Shown here: one piece after another, positions 35,178 to 47,316 of the stretch
Layout of the letters: the number at the start of each line of letters is the position of its first letter
Numbering within the stretch: position 1 is the first letter of the stretch
Origin: Paracoccus hibiscisoli
GTDB taxonomy: Bacteria; Pseudomonadota; Alphaproteobacteria; Rhodobacterales; Rhodobacteraceae
DNA length: 64,000 nucleotides
Direction: 5' to 3'
Assembly (NCBI RefSeq): GCF_005048265.1
Contig: NZ_SUNH01000007.1
Span: 62,001-126,000, forward strand
Made by a program: the position numbers and the translations under genes
The notes under the pieces: model-generated
The model's input: only the letters and a program-made list of their open reading frames with translations
Database searches by the model: none
What the model was told of the DNA's origin: nothing

Positions 35178-38100
35178 CTATTCTGCGGGCTGGGCCTTGG
35201 CCATGCGGCGCTCCTCGCGGCGCAGCCTGCGGCGACCGTCCCAGGCCAGCAGCGTCGGCGTCAGGAACAGCGTCACCGCCGTCGCCACGACCAGACCGCC
35301 CGCGATGCCGGTCGACAGCTGGATCCAGAACTGTCCCGACGGCGCCCCAAAGAAAAGGTCGCGCCCGGTAAAGTCGATGGTCATGCCCAGCACCATCGGG
35401 ATCAGGCCGATCACCGTGGTCCCCGCGGTCAGCAGCACGGGGCGCGTGCGCTCCGATGCGGCGCGCAGAGCGGCCTCGTCCGCCGACAGGCCGGCGTCGC
35501 GATGTTCGTTATAGGCGTCGATCAGCACGATGTTGTTGTTCACCACCACGCCCGCCAAGGCCAAGATGCCGATTCCGCTCATCACGATCGAGAACGCCTC
35601 CTGCCGGATCATCAGCCCCAAGAACACGCCCGAGATCGAGAAGATGATCGCCGTCAGCACCAGCCCCGCCTGGAAAAAGCTGTTCATCTGCGTCAGCAGG
35701 ATCGTGAACATCAGCAGGATCGCGGCGACAAAGGCGCCCACCAGGAAGGTCATCGCCTCCTCCTGGTCCTCGATCTCTCCGCCGAAGGTGACCTCGACGC
35801 CCTCGGGCATCTCGGCCTGGTCGATGGCCGCCTGGATGCGGGCCAGCTCGGCCTGCAGCGTCGCCCCCGGCGCCAGGTCCGCGGTCAGCGTCTGCGTCTC
35901 GCGCGAGGCGATGCGGGTGATGGCCGCGGGCGCCGGCGCAGGCACGATCTGCACCACGTTCGAGATCGGCACCTGCGCGCCCGAAGGCCCCGCCACGCGC
36001 AGCGCCGACAGGTTCTCCAGGTTGCGCTGGCTGGGCGGATAGCGCAGGGCGATGTCCACCTCGTCATCGGCGAAATCGGGCAGATAGGTGCCCAGGTTCA
36101 CGCCCGTCGTCAGCAGCTGCACCGCCGTGCCGATGGTGTTCATGTCGATGCCGTAACGGGCCGATTCCTCGCGATCGACGATCAGCCGGATCTCGGGGTT
36201 GGGGCGCGGCGTGTCGTTGGCGATGTCGACGAAGCTGCCCTGCGCCTGCATCAGCCGCTCGACCTCGGCGGCGGCCTGCTGCAGCGCGGGGCGGTTGGTG
36301 GCCGAGATCTCGATCTGAACGGGGCGCGTGGCGCCGGGGCCCGAGGCCGCGGCCTCGATCTGGATGCCCAGGCCCGGAACCTCGGACGTGGCGGCGCGCA
36401 TCTGGTCGATGACCTCGCCCGAAGGGGCGCGGCCGCGCCAATCGGTGAACTCGACCTGGATCTGGCCGATCACGTCGCTGGACAGGCTGGACCGGACCCG
36501 CTCTTCGACGCTGCCGATGGTGCGGGAATAGACCCGCTCGATCCCCTCAAAGCCCAGAATGCGCTGTTCGATCAGGCCGACCAGACGGTCGCTTTCCTGC
36601 ACCGACAGATTGCCGTTCGCGGTGATCTGGACCTGCGCACGTTCGGCGTCGGTTTCGGGAAAGAACTCGACCCCACGACCCAGCAGCGAATAGGCATAGA
36701 AGACCACCAGCACCGCCAGGATCGACAGCCCAAGCGTCGCGCCCGGCCGTGCCACGGTCCAGCCCGACACGCGCGCCATGACACCGGATCGGTCGCGATG
36801 GTCGGGTTCAGCCGGCATGTCGGGCGCGCCGCCCAGCACGCTGCCGCAGACCGGCACAAAGATCAGCGCCATCAGCAGCGACATCAGCAGCGTCGCGATC
36901 ATCGTCGCGGGCAGATAGAACATGAACTGCCCCGCCAGCCCCGGCCAGAACAGCAGCGGAAAGAACACCGCCAGCGTCGTCGCGGTCGACGAGGTGATGG
37001 GCCAGGCCATGCGCTGTGCGGCCATGCGGAACGCGTCGCGTTTCGAATGGCCCTGCGCGATCAGCCGTTCGCCCAGCTCGACCACCACGATGGCGCCGTC
37101 GACCAGCATCCCCACCACCAGGATCAGCGCGAACAGCACGATCACGTTTAGCGTGAACCCAAGCGCCCAGATGATCAGGATGCCGCCCAGGAACGACCCC
37201 GGAATGGCCACCGCCACCAGAAGGGACGCGCGGACCCCCAGAAACAGCACCGTCACCAGCATGACCAGCACGACCGCGGCGATCACGTTGTTCTGCAGGT
37301 CGGACAGCAGGGTCCGCATCTCTTCGGACTGGTCGTTCATGAAGACGACATTGACCTGTTCGGGCCAGTCGGCGCGGGTCTCGTCCACGACCGCGCGGAC
37401 GGCCTCGACCGTGTCGATGATGTTGGCGCCCGCCGATTTGCGCACGTCCAAGGCCAGGGCCGGCTGGCCGTCGATGCGGGCAAAGCTGATCGGGTCCTTG
37501 AAGGTCTGGCGCACCTCGGCCACGTCCTGCACGCGCAGCACCGTCGCCCCGTCGACCAGCACCGGGATCGACATGACCTCATCCAGGCGCACCACTGTGC
37601 CGGGGATCGACACGCCAAGCCGCCCCGCCCCGGTGTCGAAGGACCCCGCCGCGATCAGCTGGTTGTTGGCGCGGATCGCCTGCGACAGCTGGTCCGGAGA
37701 GATGCCATAGGTCTCCAGCGCCAGGGGGTCGATCAGGATCTCCAGCTGGTCCTCACGCTCGCCGGTCAGGTCGGCCTGCAGCACGCCGCTGACCGTCTCG
37801 ATGCGGTCGCTGAGCTGGCGGCCAAGGCGGATCAGCTCGCGCTCGGGGACCGGGCCGGACAGGGCCACCGTCAGGATCGGAAAGGTCGACATGTCGATTT
37901 CGCGCACGAAGGGGCCGTCGGCCTCGGGCGGGATGTCGGGGGCGGCGTCGTCCACCGCGTCCTTGACCGATTGCAGCGCGCTGTCCTGGTCAAAACCGGG
38001 CCGGAACTCCAGCGTGACCGAGGCGAAACCCTCGCTGGCCACGGTCTCCATCCGGCGCAGACCGTCCAGCGCGTTCACCTGACGCTCGATCGGCTCGGCC

Positions 38101-38291
38101 AGCAGGGTGGCGGCATCCTCGGCGCTGACGCCGCTATAGGTGACGTTTACGATAAAGATCGGGATATCGACCTCGGGCATCGATTCCTTGGGGATGGTCA
38201 CATAGGCCATGAACCCCGACCCGATCAGCGCGACCATGATCAGCAGGACCGTGCGGGCGCGCGAAAACCCCGCCGCGATCAGCGCATTCAT
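35178..38291 (-). CDS. RND efflux permease, atypical proton relay
   Basis: 1037 aa with the duplicated RND plan: TM1 near 12-32, two large periplasmic domains, TM2-6 from about 340 and TM8-12 near the end. It would drive proton-coupled efflux with the partner gene upstream. TM4 reads VVGMLVDGAIVVVE, where AcrB has two adjacent Asp, and TM10 has VVVNNNIVLID, where AcrB has Lys. The relay is therefore altered but fits a subgroup I recall. The ATG overlaps the adaptor stop by 4 bp. Substrate unknown; an outer-membrane channel gene is absent. Confidence 0.9.
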   Translation of the reverse strand: MNALIAAGFSRARTVLLIMVALIGSGFMAYVTIPKESMPEVDIPIFIVNVTYSGVSAEDAATLLAEPIERQVNALDGLRRMETVASEGFASVTLEFRPGFDQDSALQSVKDAVDDAAPDIPPEADGPFVREIDMSTFPILTVALSGPVPERELIRLGRQLSDRIETVSGVLQADLTGEREDQLEILIDPLALETYGISPDQLSQAIRANNQLIAAGSFDTGAGRLGVSIPGTVVRLDEVMSIPVLVDGATVLRVQDVAEVRQTFKDPISFARIDGQPALALDVRKSAGANIIDTVEAVRAVVDETRADWPEQVNVVFMNDQSEEMRTLLSDLQNNVIAAVVLVMLVTVLFLGVRASLLVAVAIPGSFLGGILIIWALGFTLNVIVLFALILVVGMLVDGAIVVVELGERLIAQGHSKRDAFRMAAQRMAWPITSSTATTLAVFFPLLFWPGLAGQFMFYLPATMIATLLMSLLMALIFVPVCGSVLGGAPDMPAEPDHRDRSGVMARVSGWTVARPGATLGLSILAVLVVFYAYSLLGRGVEFFPETDAERAQVQITANGNLSVQESDRLVGLIEQRILGFEGIERVYSRTIGSVEERVRSSLSSDVIGQIQVEFTDWRGRAPSGEVIDQMRAATSEVPGLGIQIEAAASGPGATRPVQIEISATNRPALQQAAAEVERLMQAQGSFVDIANDTPRPNPEIRLIVDREESARYGIDMNTIGTAVQLLTTGVNLGTYLPDFADDEVDIALRYPPSQRNLENLSALRVAGPSGAQVPISNVVQIVPAPAPAAITRIASRETQTLTADLAPGATLQAELARIQAAIDQAEMPEGVEVTFGGEIEDQEEAMTFLVGAFVAAILLMFTILLTQMNSFFQAGLVLTAIIFSISGVFLGLMIRQEAFSIVMSGIGILALAGVVVNNNIVLIDAYNEHRDAGLSADEAALRAASERTRPVLLTAGTTVIGLIPMVLGMTIDFTGRDLFFGAPSGQFWIQLSTGIAGGLVVATAVTLFLTPTLLAWDGRRRLRREERRMAKAQPAE

Positions 38292-39454
38292 GGCGCGGCC
38301 ACCGGCGCGGCATTGGCCGCACCGATCAGATCGGCAGCCGAACCGGGCGGCGCGGGTTCCGCAGAGCCCGCCCCCACCACGTCGCGATAGGCCTCGGGGG
38401 TGTCGCTGATGCGGGCCTTCTGCCCGTCGCTGAGCGCACCCTGAGAGATGGTGACGATGCGCGCGCGGTCCGGCAGGCCGGTGACCCAGATCGCCTCGGC
38501 GCGGGCCTGGGCGATCTCGACGGGGGCAAAGCGCAGCGTCTCGTCGTCACCGTCCACCACGAAGACGCCGATGCGCCCGGCATCGTCCAGCCGGATCAGC
38601 GCGGGCGACAGGCGATGCGCCCGCACCCCCTCCAGCGCCAGCGAGATCTGCGCGCTGAGGCCCGCGGGGATCGCGGCATCGTGGTTCGGCACCTCCAGCT
38701 CGACCCGGAATGTGCGGGTCTGCGCCGTGGCCACCGGAGAGATGAAGCGCACGCGGCCCACGGCCTCGTGACCGCCCTGGAACACGACATCGGCCTCTTG
38801 GCCCTGGCGGATCGCCGTGATCTCGGACTGGCGGACCTCGATCTGGGCGACCAGGGGGTCGTTCCGGACGATCTCCAGGACCTCGCCGCCGGCATCGACG
38901 AAGCTGCCCAGCTCGGCGATGACATTGCTGACGGTGCCGGTGATGGGCGCGGTCAGGCGGGTGTTCTGCAGCTCCAGCTCGGCGGCGCGCAGCTCGGCCC
39001 GCGCGGATTCCAGCTGGGCAAAGCGCGACTGCAGCTCGGCCTCGGAGGTCACGCCGCGTTCGCGCAGCTGGCGGGCTGCGTCATAGTCGCGCTCGGCCGA
39101 TCCGACGGCGGCCTGGGCGCGGGCCACGCCCGCCTCACGGTCATCGGCGGACAGACGCGCCAGCTGGTCGCCCTGGGTGACGGTCTCGCCCTGGCGGACG
39201 ACCTCCTCGACGATGCCCGCGGTGCGCGCGCGCAGGATCGAGGTCTGGTCGGGCACCACATTGCCGAACAGCACTGTGCGCGGCACGATCTCTTCGGCGA
39301 CCGACAGGCTGGCCGCGACATGGGGGATTGCGGCCTCAAGTGGGGCTGCCTGTTCGGGGGGTTGGCGGTTCAGCATCCCGCCGCCGATCCAGAAGGCCAG
39401 AAACCCCAGGATCGCCAGAAAAACCAGCGTCGAGGAAGACAGATACCGCGCCAT
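38288..39454 (-). CDS. HlyD/MFP family efflux adaptor
   Basis: 388 aa. An N-terminal membrane anchor (residues 4-24) is followed by the beta-barrel/lipoyl halves (about 55-75 and 165-185), a coiled-coil hairpin (85-150, AVGSAERDYDAARQL) and an MP-proximal domain. It bridges the RND permease and an outer-membrane channel. Starts at ATG 39454; a GTG 15 nt earlier begins a longer frame. Co-transcribed with the permease. Confidence 0.9.
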   Translation of the reverse strand: MARYLSSSTLVFLAILGFLAFWIGGGMLNRQPPEQAAPLEAAIPHVAASLSVAEEIVPRTVLFGNVVPDQTSILRARTAGIVEEVVRQGETVTQGDQLARLSADDREAGVARAQAAVGSAERDYDAARQLRERGVTSEAELQSRFAQLESARAELRAAELELQNTRLTAPITGTVSNVIAELGSFVDAGGEVLEIVRNDPLVAQIEVRQSEITAIRQGQEADVVFQGGHEAVGRVRFISPVATAQTRTFRVELEVPNHDAAIPAGLSAQISLALEGVRAHRLSPALIRLDDAGRIGVFVVDGDDETLRFAPVEIAQARAEAIWVTGLPDRARIVTISQGALSDGQKARISDTPEAYRDVVGAGSAEPAPPGSAADLIGAANAAPVAAP

Positions 39455-39718
39455 GACCGTCCCATTCACAATAAAAACCGGCCATGCAGCGACCGTCGGG
39501 CTGCATGCGCGCCCTGAACCTGTGCCTTAGATGGTTTCTTGCGGCCCGCAGGTCAACAGCCCCGCCCCCTAACACCTGCGTCATGGTGCGCGCCGGGCAC
39601 GCGCGGCCGGGCGTCTGCGCAGGGACGGGGCATGCCGGGGATTTGTCTGTCGCCCGCCCCGAAACGCGCTATGCTGGGGCATCCGCTCTCTTTCCGGCGG
39701 TCCATCAGGAGTTGAGAC

Positions 39719-39847
39719 ATGGCCAAGGGCATGGACAAGCGCAAGCGCGACGAGAAGAAGCCGAAGAAGGAAAAGCCCAAGACAAACGCATCGGCGCCCA
39801 GCACCAAGGATGTCGTGTCGAACGCGGTCGCGGCGCGCAAGAAGTAA
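39719..39847 (+). CDS. small Lys-rich protein (42 aa)
   Basis: A very basic peptide: KGMDKRKRDEKKPKKEKPKT, then a Ser/Ala/Val-rich end. AGGAG sits 8 nt before the ATG and a TATGCT -10-like box (39670-39675) lies about 45 bp upstream, so it is probably a real gene although short. The charge suggests binding to RNA, DNA or ribosomes. Similar tiny basic proteins are common in Rhodobacterales. Function unknown. Confidence 0.7.
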   Translation: MAKGMDKRKRDEKKPKKEKPKTNASAPSTKDVVSNAVAARKK

Positions 39848-39866
39848 TCGGCGCAGTGCGGGTCGA

Positions 39867-39941
39867 TGGTGGCCCGTGAGAGATTCGAACTCCCGACCGG
39901 CCCGGTGTAAACGGGACGCTCTACCACTGAGCTAACGGGCC
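39867..39941 (-). tRNA. tRNA-Val(TAC)
   Basis: 75 nt. The acceptor GGCCCGT pairs with ACGGGCC, the anticodon loop TTTACAC gives TAC, the T-loop is TTCGAAT and CCA is encoded. Confidence 0.95.
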
Positions 39942-39995
39942 AACCCGGCGGGACTAAACCCCCGCCGCGCCGGGTTTGCAAGCCCTGATGCGCGG

Positions 39996-40559
39996 TCAGA
40001 TGTCCTGCGGATGGCGCAGCACCGTCTCAGCCCCACCGCGCAGGACATGGACGCCGCCCTGCCGCACCGTCCCGCAGGCCAGATCGGGCAGGTCCAGGAC
40101 CAGCAGCCGCAGCATGCGCAACGTGATCCCATGCGTGACCACCAGCGTGGGGCCGGTCAGGTCGTCCAAGAACGCCCGGCACCGCGACCGCAGCGCGGCC
40201 AGTCCCTCACCTCCGGGGCAGCGGTCGTACCAGTCCAGCGGACCCCCCGCGAACAGGTCGGGATGGGCGCGGCGCAGGTCATGCTCCAACGCGCCGGACC
40301 AGTGGCCGACGCAGATCTCGGCCAGGCGGGGATCGTGGGGGACGGCTGCGCCGAACGCGAGCCGCGCGGTCTGATCGGCCCGGCCAAGCGGGCTGGACAG
40401 GCGCGCGCCCGCGACGCCGCGCGTCAGATCGCCCAGCCATGCCGCCTGCTGCCGGCCCCGCGCCGTCAGGGGCGAATCGCCGCGACCCTGCAGGCGACCC
40501 TCAATGTTCCAGGCGGTCTCTCCGTGGCGCATCAGATAGAGGTCGGGGTGGCGGCGCAT
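39996..40559 (-). CDS. histidine phosphatase (phosphoglycerate mutase-like)
   Basis: 187 aa. The active-site RHGE is seen in LYLMRHGETAWN at the N-terminus, with the second His in VVTHGITLRML near 140. This is the catalytic set of branch 1 histidine phosphatases such as CobC or PhoE-like enzymes. Substrate not determinable. Its ATG at 40559 overlaps the stop of the CLC gene by one base, so it is co-transcribed with it. Confidence 0.88.
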   Translation of the reverse strand: MRRHPDLYLMRHGETAWNIEGRLQGRGDSPLTARGRQQAAWLGDLTRGVAGARLSSPLGRADQTARLAFGAAVPHDPRLAEICVGHWSGALEHDLRRAHPDLFAGGPLDWYDRCPGGEGLAALRSRCRAFLDDLTGPTLVVTHGITLRMLRLLVLDLPDLACGTVRQGGVHVLRGGAETVLRHPQDI

Positions 40560-41905
40560 CACCCCCGCCCGTCGTCGCGACGCGCCTGCCGCCAGCGTTG
40601 CAGCGGCAGCTGCGGATCGCCCGGCCCCGCGCCGCCCGTCTTTGGCACCGCCACCCGCTGCGCGCCATAGATCGAGCCGTGGCCCGAGGCCGCATAGGCC
40701 GTGAAACAGCCGATGGCCAGGGGCACCGCGTGGGTGGCGCCGAACAGCTCGATCCCCATGACGACGCAGGCCAGGGGGGTGTTCGTGGCCCCCGCAAAGA
40801 CCGCGACAAAGCCGATCGCCGCCATTAGGTCCGTCGGCACCCCCATCAGCGACCCGAGCGCCACGCCAAGCCCCGCGCCGATGAAGAACAGCGGCGTCAC
40901 CTCTCCGCCTTTGAAGCCCGCGGACAGGGTGATGACCGTGAACAAGAATTTCCAGAACCAGCTGGTGTAATCGGCCTGACCCGGCTGCAGGAAGCCTGAC
41001 AGAGTCGGATCGCCGGGGATCGCGCTCCAGACGCCCAGGCCCAGATAGGCCCGCGTATCCAGCGCATGGACCAGCGCCAGGATCAGCACACCCGCGATGA
41101 CCGGGCGCAGCGGCGCATAGGGCACAAAGCGCGTCCACAGCGCCGTCAGCCCGTGCGACGCCTCGGCAAAGGCCCGCGCGCAGAGGCCAAAGACCAGCCC
41201 CGCCACCGCCACCTTGGCCAGCAGCAGCAGGTCCACGCCGAACCAGCCCGCCACATCGGTGGGGATGAAACTGATCTGGTAATGCACATGGCCCACGCCC
41301 CAGGCCAGCACCGTCCAGTCGCCCACCAGCGCCGCGACCAGCGCGGGCAGCAGGGCGTCATACTGGATGCGGCCGATCATCAGCACCTCCAGCGCAAAGA
41401 TCGCGCCTGCCAGCGGCGTGCCGAAGACCGCGCCGAACCCCGCCGCGATCCCGCAGATCAGCAGGATGCGCAGCGAGGCCGGGTCCAGCGCCAGCCGCCG
41501 CCCCAGCCCCCCGGCCAGCGCGCCGCCGATCTGCACGGCCGTCCCCTCGCGCCCCGCCGATCCGCCGACCAGATGGGTCAGCACGGTCGAGACCAGGATG
41601 AACGGCGCCATGCGCAGGGGCACGCCGCCGCCGGGCTGGTGGATCTCATCGACGATCAGGTTGTTGCCGGCCCCAGAGGTGCCGCCAAAGCGCTGATAGG
41701 CCCAGACCATCGCAAAGCCCGCCACCGGCATCAGCCAGATCAGCCAAGGCAGGTCGAACCGCGCCTGCGTCGCGCGCTCCAGCGCCCACAGGAACAGGGC
41801 GACCGCCGAGCCGATGGCCATGGCCAGGGGCAGCAGCAGCGCCAGCCAGAAGGCCGTCCGCCGGGCCTTGCGCCATTGGCGGCGCAGCATCGCGTGATTG
41901 GGCAT
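40559..41905 (-). CDS. CLC antiporter with fluoride-type (CLC-F) motifs
   Basis: 448 aa, about ten to eleven membrane helices. Three pore motifs are visible: GNNLI near 80, [11 protein letters not shown] near 115 with gating Glu120, and [12 protein letters not shown] near 335. Common Cl-/H+ CLCs have GSGIP and GREGP instead. The GNNLI plus REGT set matches what I recall of CLC-F fluoride/proton antiporters. AGGAGG lies 8 nt before ATG 41905. I found no convincing fluoride riboswitch in the leader. Confidence 0.8.
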   Translation of the reverse strand: MPNHAMLRRQWRKARRTAFWLALLLPLAMAIGSAVALFLWALERATQARFDLPWLIWLMPVAGFAMVWAYQRFGGTSGAGNNLIVDEIHQPGGGVPLRMAPFILVSTVLTHLVGGSAGREGTAVQIGGALAGGLGRRLALDPASLRILLICGIAAGFGAVFGTPLAGAIFALEVLMIGRIQYDALLPALVAALVGDWTVLAWGVGHVHYQISFIPTDVAGWFGVDLLLLAKVAVAGLVFGLCARAFAEASHGLTALWTRFVPYAPLRPVIAGVLILALVHALDTRAYLGLGVWSAIPGDPTLSGFLQPGQADYTSWFWKFLFTVITLSAGFKGGEVTPLFFIGAGLGVALGSLMGVPTDLMAAIGFVAVFAGATNTPLACVVMGIELFGATHAVPLAIGCFTAYAASGHGSIYGAQRVAVPKTGGAGPGDPQLPLQRWRQARRDDGRG

Positions 41906-41998
41906 GGATCGACCTCCTGCGGAGCCGTGACCGCGGCGCGCGGTGTCGTCAGTCCTAGCCCAGCCACGGACGGGTGCAACCCCCCGCGGCCGCCCGGG

Positions 41999-42919
41999 TC
42001 AAGGGGCCGGTTGCGCCTCGGCCACGGCCAGATGCGCCAGGCGCAGGGCCGCGTCGCGGTCAGCGGCCACCGCGATAAAGCGCGCATTGTGGCAGAACCG
42101 CGCGCCCGACACGCCCGACGCAGCCTCCAGCGCGGCATCGGTCAGCCCGGCCCAAGCTGCGGGCAGATCTGCGCGCAGGGCAAAGCCCTCTGCGTCGCGG
42201 CGGATGCCGGTCACGCACCAGTCGGTGTCGCGCGGGCTGACCACGAACAGCAGGTGATCGGCGCCCGCCTTGTCAATGGCACCCCGGAACGGCATCCCCA
42301 TCGGCAGCTCCAGCACCGCGCCCGTCCCGGCGGCGGCGATGGCCTGCAGGACGACCCCCTCGGCGCGCCGCTTGGCCGCCTTGCGCGCAAGGGCCGCCTC
42401 GACAAAGGCGCGGGCGATGGTCAGCGCGCGGTCAAAGGCGCGATCCTCGGCCTCCGGGTCGCGGTCGTCGAACACCGGCTTGAGGCTCTCCAACAGCAGC
42501 GGCAGGGACAGGTCGGCCAGCGGCCCCTCGGGCGACAGCGCGCCGTTGTCCACCAGATCGATGGGCAGGACGAAATCGGCGTCGAAGCCCGCATGGATCG
42601 ACGCGACGTGATCCTCCGGGACGGCCAGCGCCCGCAGATAGTCCTGCCCGAACTGCTGCCAGATCAGACCGAAGCTGCTGTAGGGCTGCCCATCCGCGCG
42701 CAGCGGCGGGTTCTTCTGGTGGTGATCAAAGATCAGCCGCGCGGGGTCGTGGTCGCGCCCCACATCATAGATCACCCGGTCCGGCGCGGGCGTGATCCAG
42801 TCGGCGTCGCGCGTACGGATGATGCGGGCATCGGGAAACAGCCGCGTCAGGATGACCGAGGACAGCAGTTCGTCGGCGTGAAAGCCCCCGGAATGGGTGA
42901 CAAGATGGGTGATGGTCAT
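41999..42919 (-). CDS. MYG1-like DHH-type metal hydrolase
   Basis: 306 aa. Starts MTITHLVTHSGGFHADE; the metal-binding FHADE and the DHH-like FDHHQ (near 65) mark MYG1 proteins. Eukaryotic MYG1 is an RNA exonuclease; the bacterial role is not established. The leading THSGGFHADELLS is the family hallmark. It is separated by 93 nt from the CLC gene, with no sign of coupling. Confidence 0.85.
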   Translation of the reverse strand: MTITHLVTHSGGFHADELLSSVILTRLFPDARIIRTRDADWITPAPDRVIYDVGRDHDPARLIFDHHQKNPPLRADGQPYSSFGLIWQQFGQDYLRALAVPEDHVASIHAGFDADFVLPIDLVDNGALSPEGPLADLSLPLLLESLKPVFDDRDPEAEDRAFDRALTIARAFVEAALARKAAKRRAEGVVLQAIAAAGTGAVLELPMGMPFRGAIDKAGADHLLFVVSPRDTDWCVTGIRRDAEGFALRADLPAAWAGLTDAALEAASGVSGARFCHNARFIAVAADRDAALRLAHLAVAEAQPAP

Positions 42920-43009
42920 GCGCGCCTTCCGACATGCAGAGGGCCGCCCGAAGGCGGCCGGGACAGGGTCGCAGCCCATCGCCACGGCGGCGTCAGGCGT
43001 GGGGCGGGG

Positions 43010-43321
43010 TCAGTGGGTCCAGGGCGCCCGGCGGTCGGTGGCAAAGTTTTCGCCATAGCCGCGGGGGCGGACGTTCTGGGCGCGGCGGTGCGGCTCCTGG
43101 ACGATGAACTCCAGGCCATGCTCGCGCGCGTAATCCTCGGCCTGCTTGCGGGTGTCAAAGCGCAGGCGGACCTGGCTCTGGGTGTCGCGGCTGCTGGTCC
43201 AGCCCATCAGCGGATCGACCTCGCGCGCGTCCGAGGGCGGGAATTCCAGCACCCAGCCCTTGGTCTTGGCGGTGCCGGATTGCATCGCGGTGCGGGCGGG
43301 CTGGTAAATGCGGACGATCAT
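43010..43321 (-). CDS. complex I accessory subunit, NDUFS4-like
   Basis: 103 aa. It starts [19 protein letters not shown], then [16 protein letters not shown] and ends with [11 protein letters not shown], the layout of the ETC_C1_NDUFS4 family found in mitochondrial complex I and in Paracoccus denitrificans NDH-1. It would bind the NADH-dehydrogenase hydrophilic arm. It is not with the nuo operon but alone, as usual for accessory subunits. Confidence 0.9.
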   Translation of the reverse strand: MIVRIYQPARTAMQSGTAKTKGWVLEFPPSDAREVDPLMGWTSSRDTQSQVRLRFDTRKQAEDYAREHGLEFIVQEPHRRAQNVRPRGYGENFATDRRAPWTH

Positions 43322-43468
43322 GGGATATCCTTCGGAATGGCCTGCAGGCTGTATCGCCAAATCTGGCGGGCGGATCAAGCCCCGCCAGCATCGCCCCTGC
43401 CGGAACCGCAACGCGCTTGGCAGGTTCCGTTGCCAGCACCACCCCTTTGCCACGAGAGAGGCGCCTCC

Positions 43469-43755
43469 ATGACAGCCACCCCCCGCCCTACCCTGCGCGT
43501 CACGCTGATCGGCGCGTCGCTGCTGACCCTCGCCCTGGGGGCCTGCGGCGCAAGCCCCTATACGGTCGATGGCGCGCAATGCAGCCCCGAACGCCACCAA
43601 GCCCTGGTCGGCCGCAACATCGGAGAGGTTCTGCTGCCCCCCAACCTGCGCAAGCGCGAGGTCGGCCCCGAGCGCGTGATGACGCGCGATTTCAACCCCG
43701 CGCGCCTGACCATGTTCCTGGATGCCAAGGGCTGGATCACCGGCATCGCCTGCGG

Positions 43756-43759
<4 letters not shown>
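43469..43759 (+). CDS. I78-type peptidase inhibitor lipoprotein
   Basis: 96 aa. A signal peptide with lipobox LALGAC gives a lipidated Cys near 26. The mature part shows [37 protein letters not shown] and a closing ACG, matching the small peptidase-inhibitor I78 fold. The stop TAA 43757-43759 overlaps the uvrB stop on the facing strand. Role in protecting envelope proteins from proteases is inferred from the family. Confidence 0.8.
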
Positions 43760-45942
<2,183 letters not shown>

Positions 45943-45996
45943 GGGGTTCCTGATCCGTTCGGCTTGCCCCCAAGATGTGTCGCAAGCCGTCCGGTT

Positions 45997-47214
45997 TCAA
46001 CCGCGTTTCAGGCGCGAGGGTTGAAGTTCCGCCCAGCCCTCGCCGCCCGACATCTCATCGGCCAGGATTTCCGCCGTGACCGGCCCCAGGGTGAACCCCT
46101 GGTGGCCGTGCCCGAAATGCGCCCACAGGTTCGGCTGGTCCGGCACGCGGCCCACCACGGGCAGCATGTCGGGCATGCAGGGGCGACGCCCGGTCCAGGG
46201 CTCGGCCTCGACCGGGGCGCCGATGTCGAACAGCTCGCGCGCGGCCTTTTCGCCGTGGCGCAGCTGCGGGGGCGACAGGCGCGGATGGGGGGTCAGCTCG
46301 GCCGCGGTGGCGATGCGCAGGCCCCGCCGCATGGGCGACATCACGACCGAATTGCCGAAATCGGCGATCGGGTGATGGGGCGGCAGCTCCATGTGGTAAT
46401 GTTTGTGATAGCCGCGCTTGAACACCATCGGCACCTTGAGCCCGAAGCGCTGCGTCAGCATCGGCGACCACGGCCCAAGCGCGATCACCGCGTGTTCGCC
46501 CACCGCCTCGTCCGCGCGCCAGCCCGCGCCGTGGCGGTGCAGATCGCCCGCATCGCCATTGACGATACGCCCGCCATTCTTCTGAAACAGCGCGGCATAG
46601 CTGGCCACCAGGCCGCCCGGATCGGCGCAGTTCCAGCTGTCGGACCAATGGGTCGCGCCCTCGACCTCGATGCGGATCGACGGCTCCATCGCGCGCAGCT
46701 CGGCCCCGGTCATCAGGCGGGCCTGCACGCCAAATTCGGTCGCGAAGCGTTCCGCAGTCTGGCGGGCCTTGTCCATGCGGGCGGGGGTGCGGTGGATCTC
46801 GATATAGCCGTTGCGGCGGATGATGTTATCCGCGCCCGCGGCGGCGATCAGGGGTCCGTGCCGGTCGGTCGACTGTCGGATCAGCTTGCCCCAGGTCACC
46901 GACGCCCGCTTATGCGCGGCGGGCCGCGAATTCCACGCATAGGTCGCGACCGCGCCCAGCTGCGAGATCAGTCCCGCAGGCGTCCATTTCACGTCATAGC
47001 CGCGCCCAAGCGCAATCTGGAACAGCGCGCCGGGCGACAGGGGCATTGCGTAAGGCTCGACCGCCTCGGTCTGGATCAGGCCGGCATTGCCATAGCTGGT
47101 CTCGCGTCCCGGCACACCGCGCTCGATGATGGTAACGTCATGCCCGCGCGCCTGCAGCGCCAATCCGGTCGAGACCCCGACCATGCCCGCACCCAGAACC
47201 AGAACCTCGGCCAT
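45997..47214 (-). CDS. D-amino acid dehydrogenase-like FAD oxidoreductase
   Basis: 405 aa. The N-terminal Rossmann motif VLVLGAGMVGVSTGLALQARG and the ERG... segment bind FAD. A C-terminal PDMLPVVGRVP and HFGHGHQGFTLGP are DadA-like. It oxidises D-amino acids to 2-oxo acids and ammonia. The start at 47214 was chosen because the fold begins there. Specific substrate cannot be told; sarcosine or glycine oxidase is an alternative. Confidence 0.8.
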   Translation of the reverse strand: MAEVLVLGAGMVGVSTGLALQARGHDVTIIERGVPGRETSYGNAGLIQTEAVEPYAMPLSPGALFQIALGRGYDVKWTPAGLISQLGAVATYAWNSRPAAHKRASVTWGKLIRQSTDRHGPLIAAAGADNIIRRNGYIEIHRTPARMDKARQTAERFATEFGVQARLMTGAELRAMEPSIRIEVEGATHWSDSWNCADPGGLVASYAALFQKNGGRIVNGDAGDLHRHGAGWRADEAVGEHAVIALGPWSPMLTQRFGLKVPMVFKRGYHKHYHMELPPHHPIADFGNSVVMSPMRRGLRIATAAELTPHPRLSPPQLRHGEKAARELFDIGAPVEAEPWTGRRPCMPDMLPVVGRVPDQPNLWAHFGHGHQGFTLGPVTAEILADEMSGGEGWAELQPSRLKRG

Positions 47215-47316
47215 TGCCGCCCCCATCGCTGATGATGGGTCAGGGATGCAGACATTCCCGGCGTCGGGCAAGAATTATCGGGCAATCTTCGGCGACCGCC
47301 CGAATCTTTGCAAGAT

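Noticed and set aside
41906-42000. fluoride riboswitch in front of the CLC-F-like gene
   Set aside because: The leader has a partial match to the 3' part of the motif (TGACGACACC) but lacks the conserved 5' GATG segment and pairing pattern.
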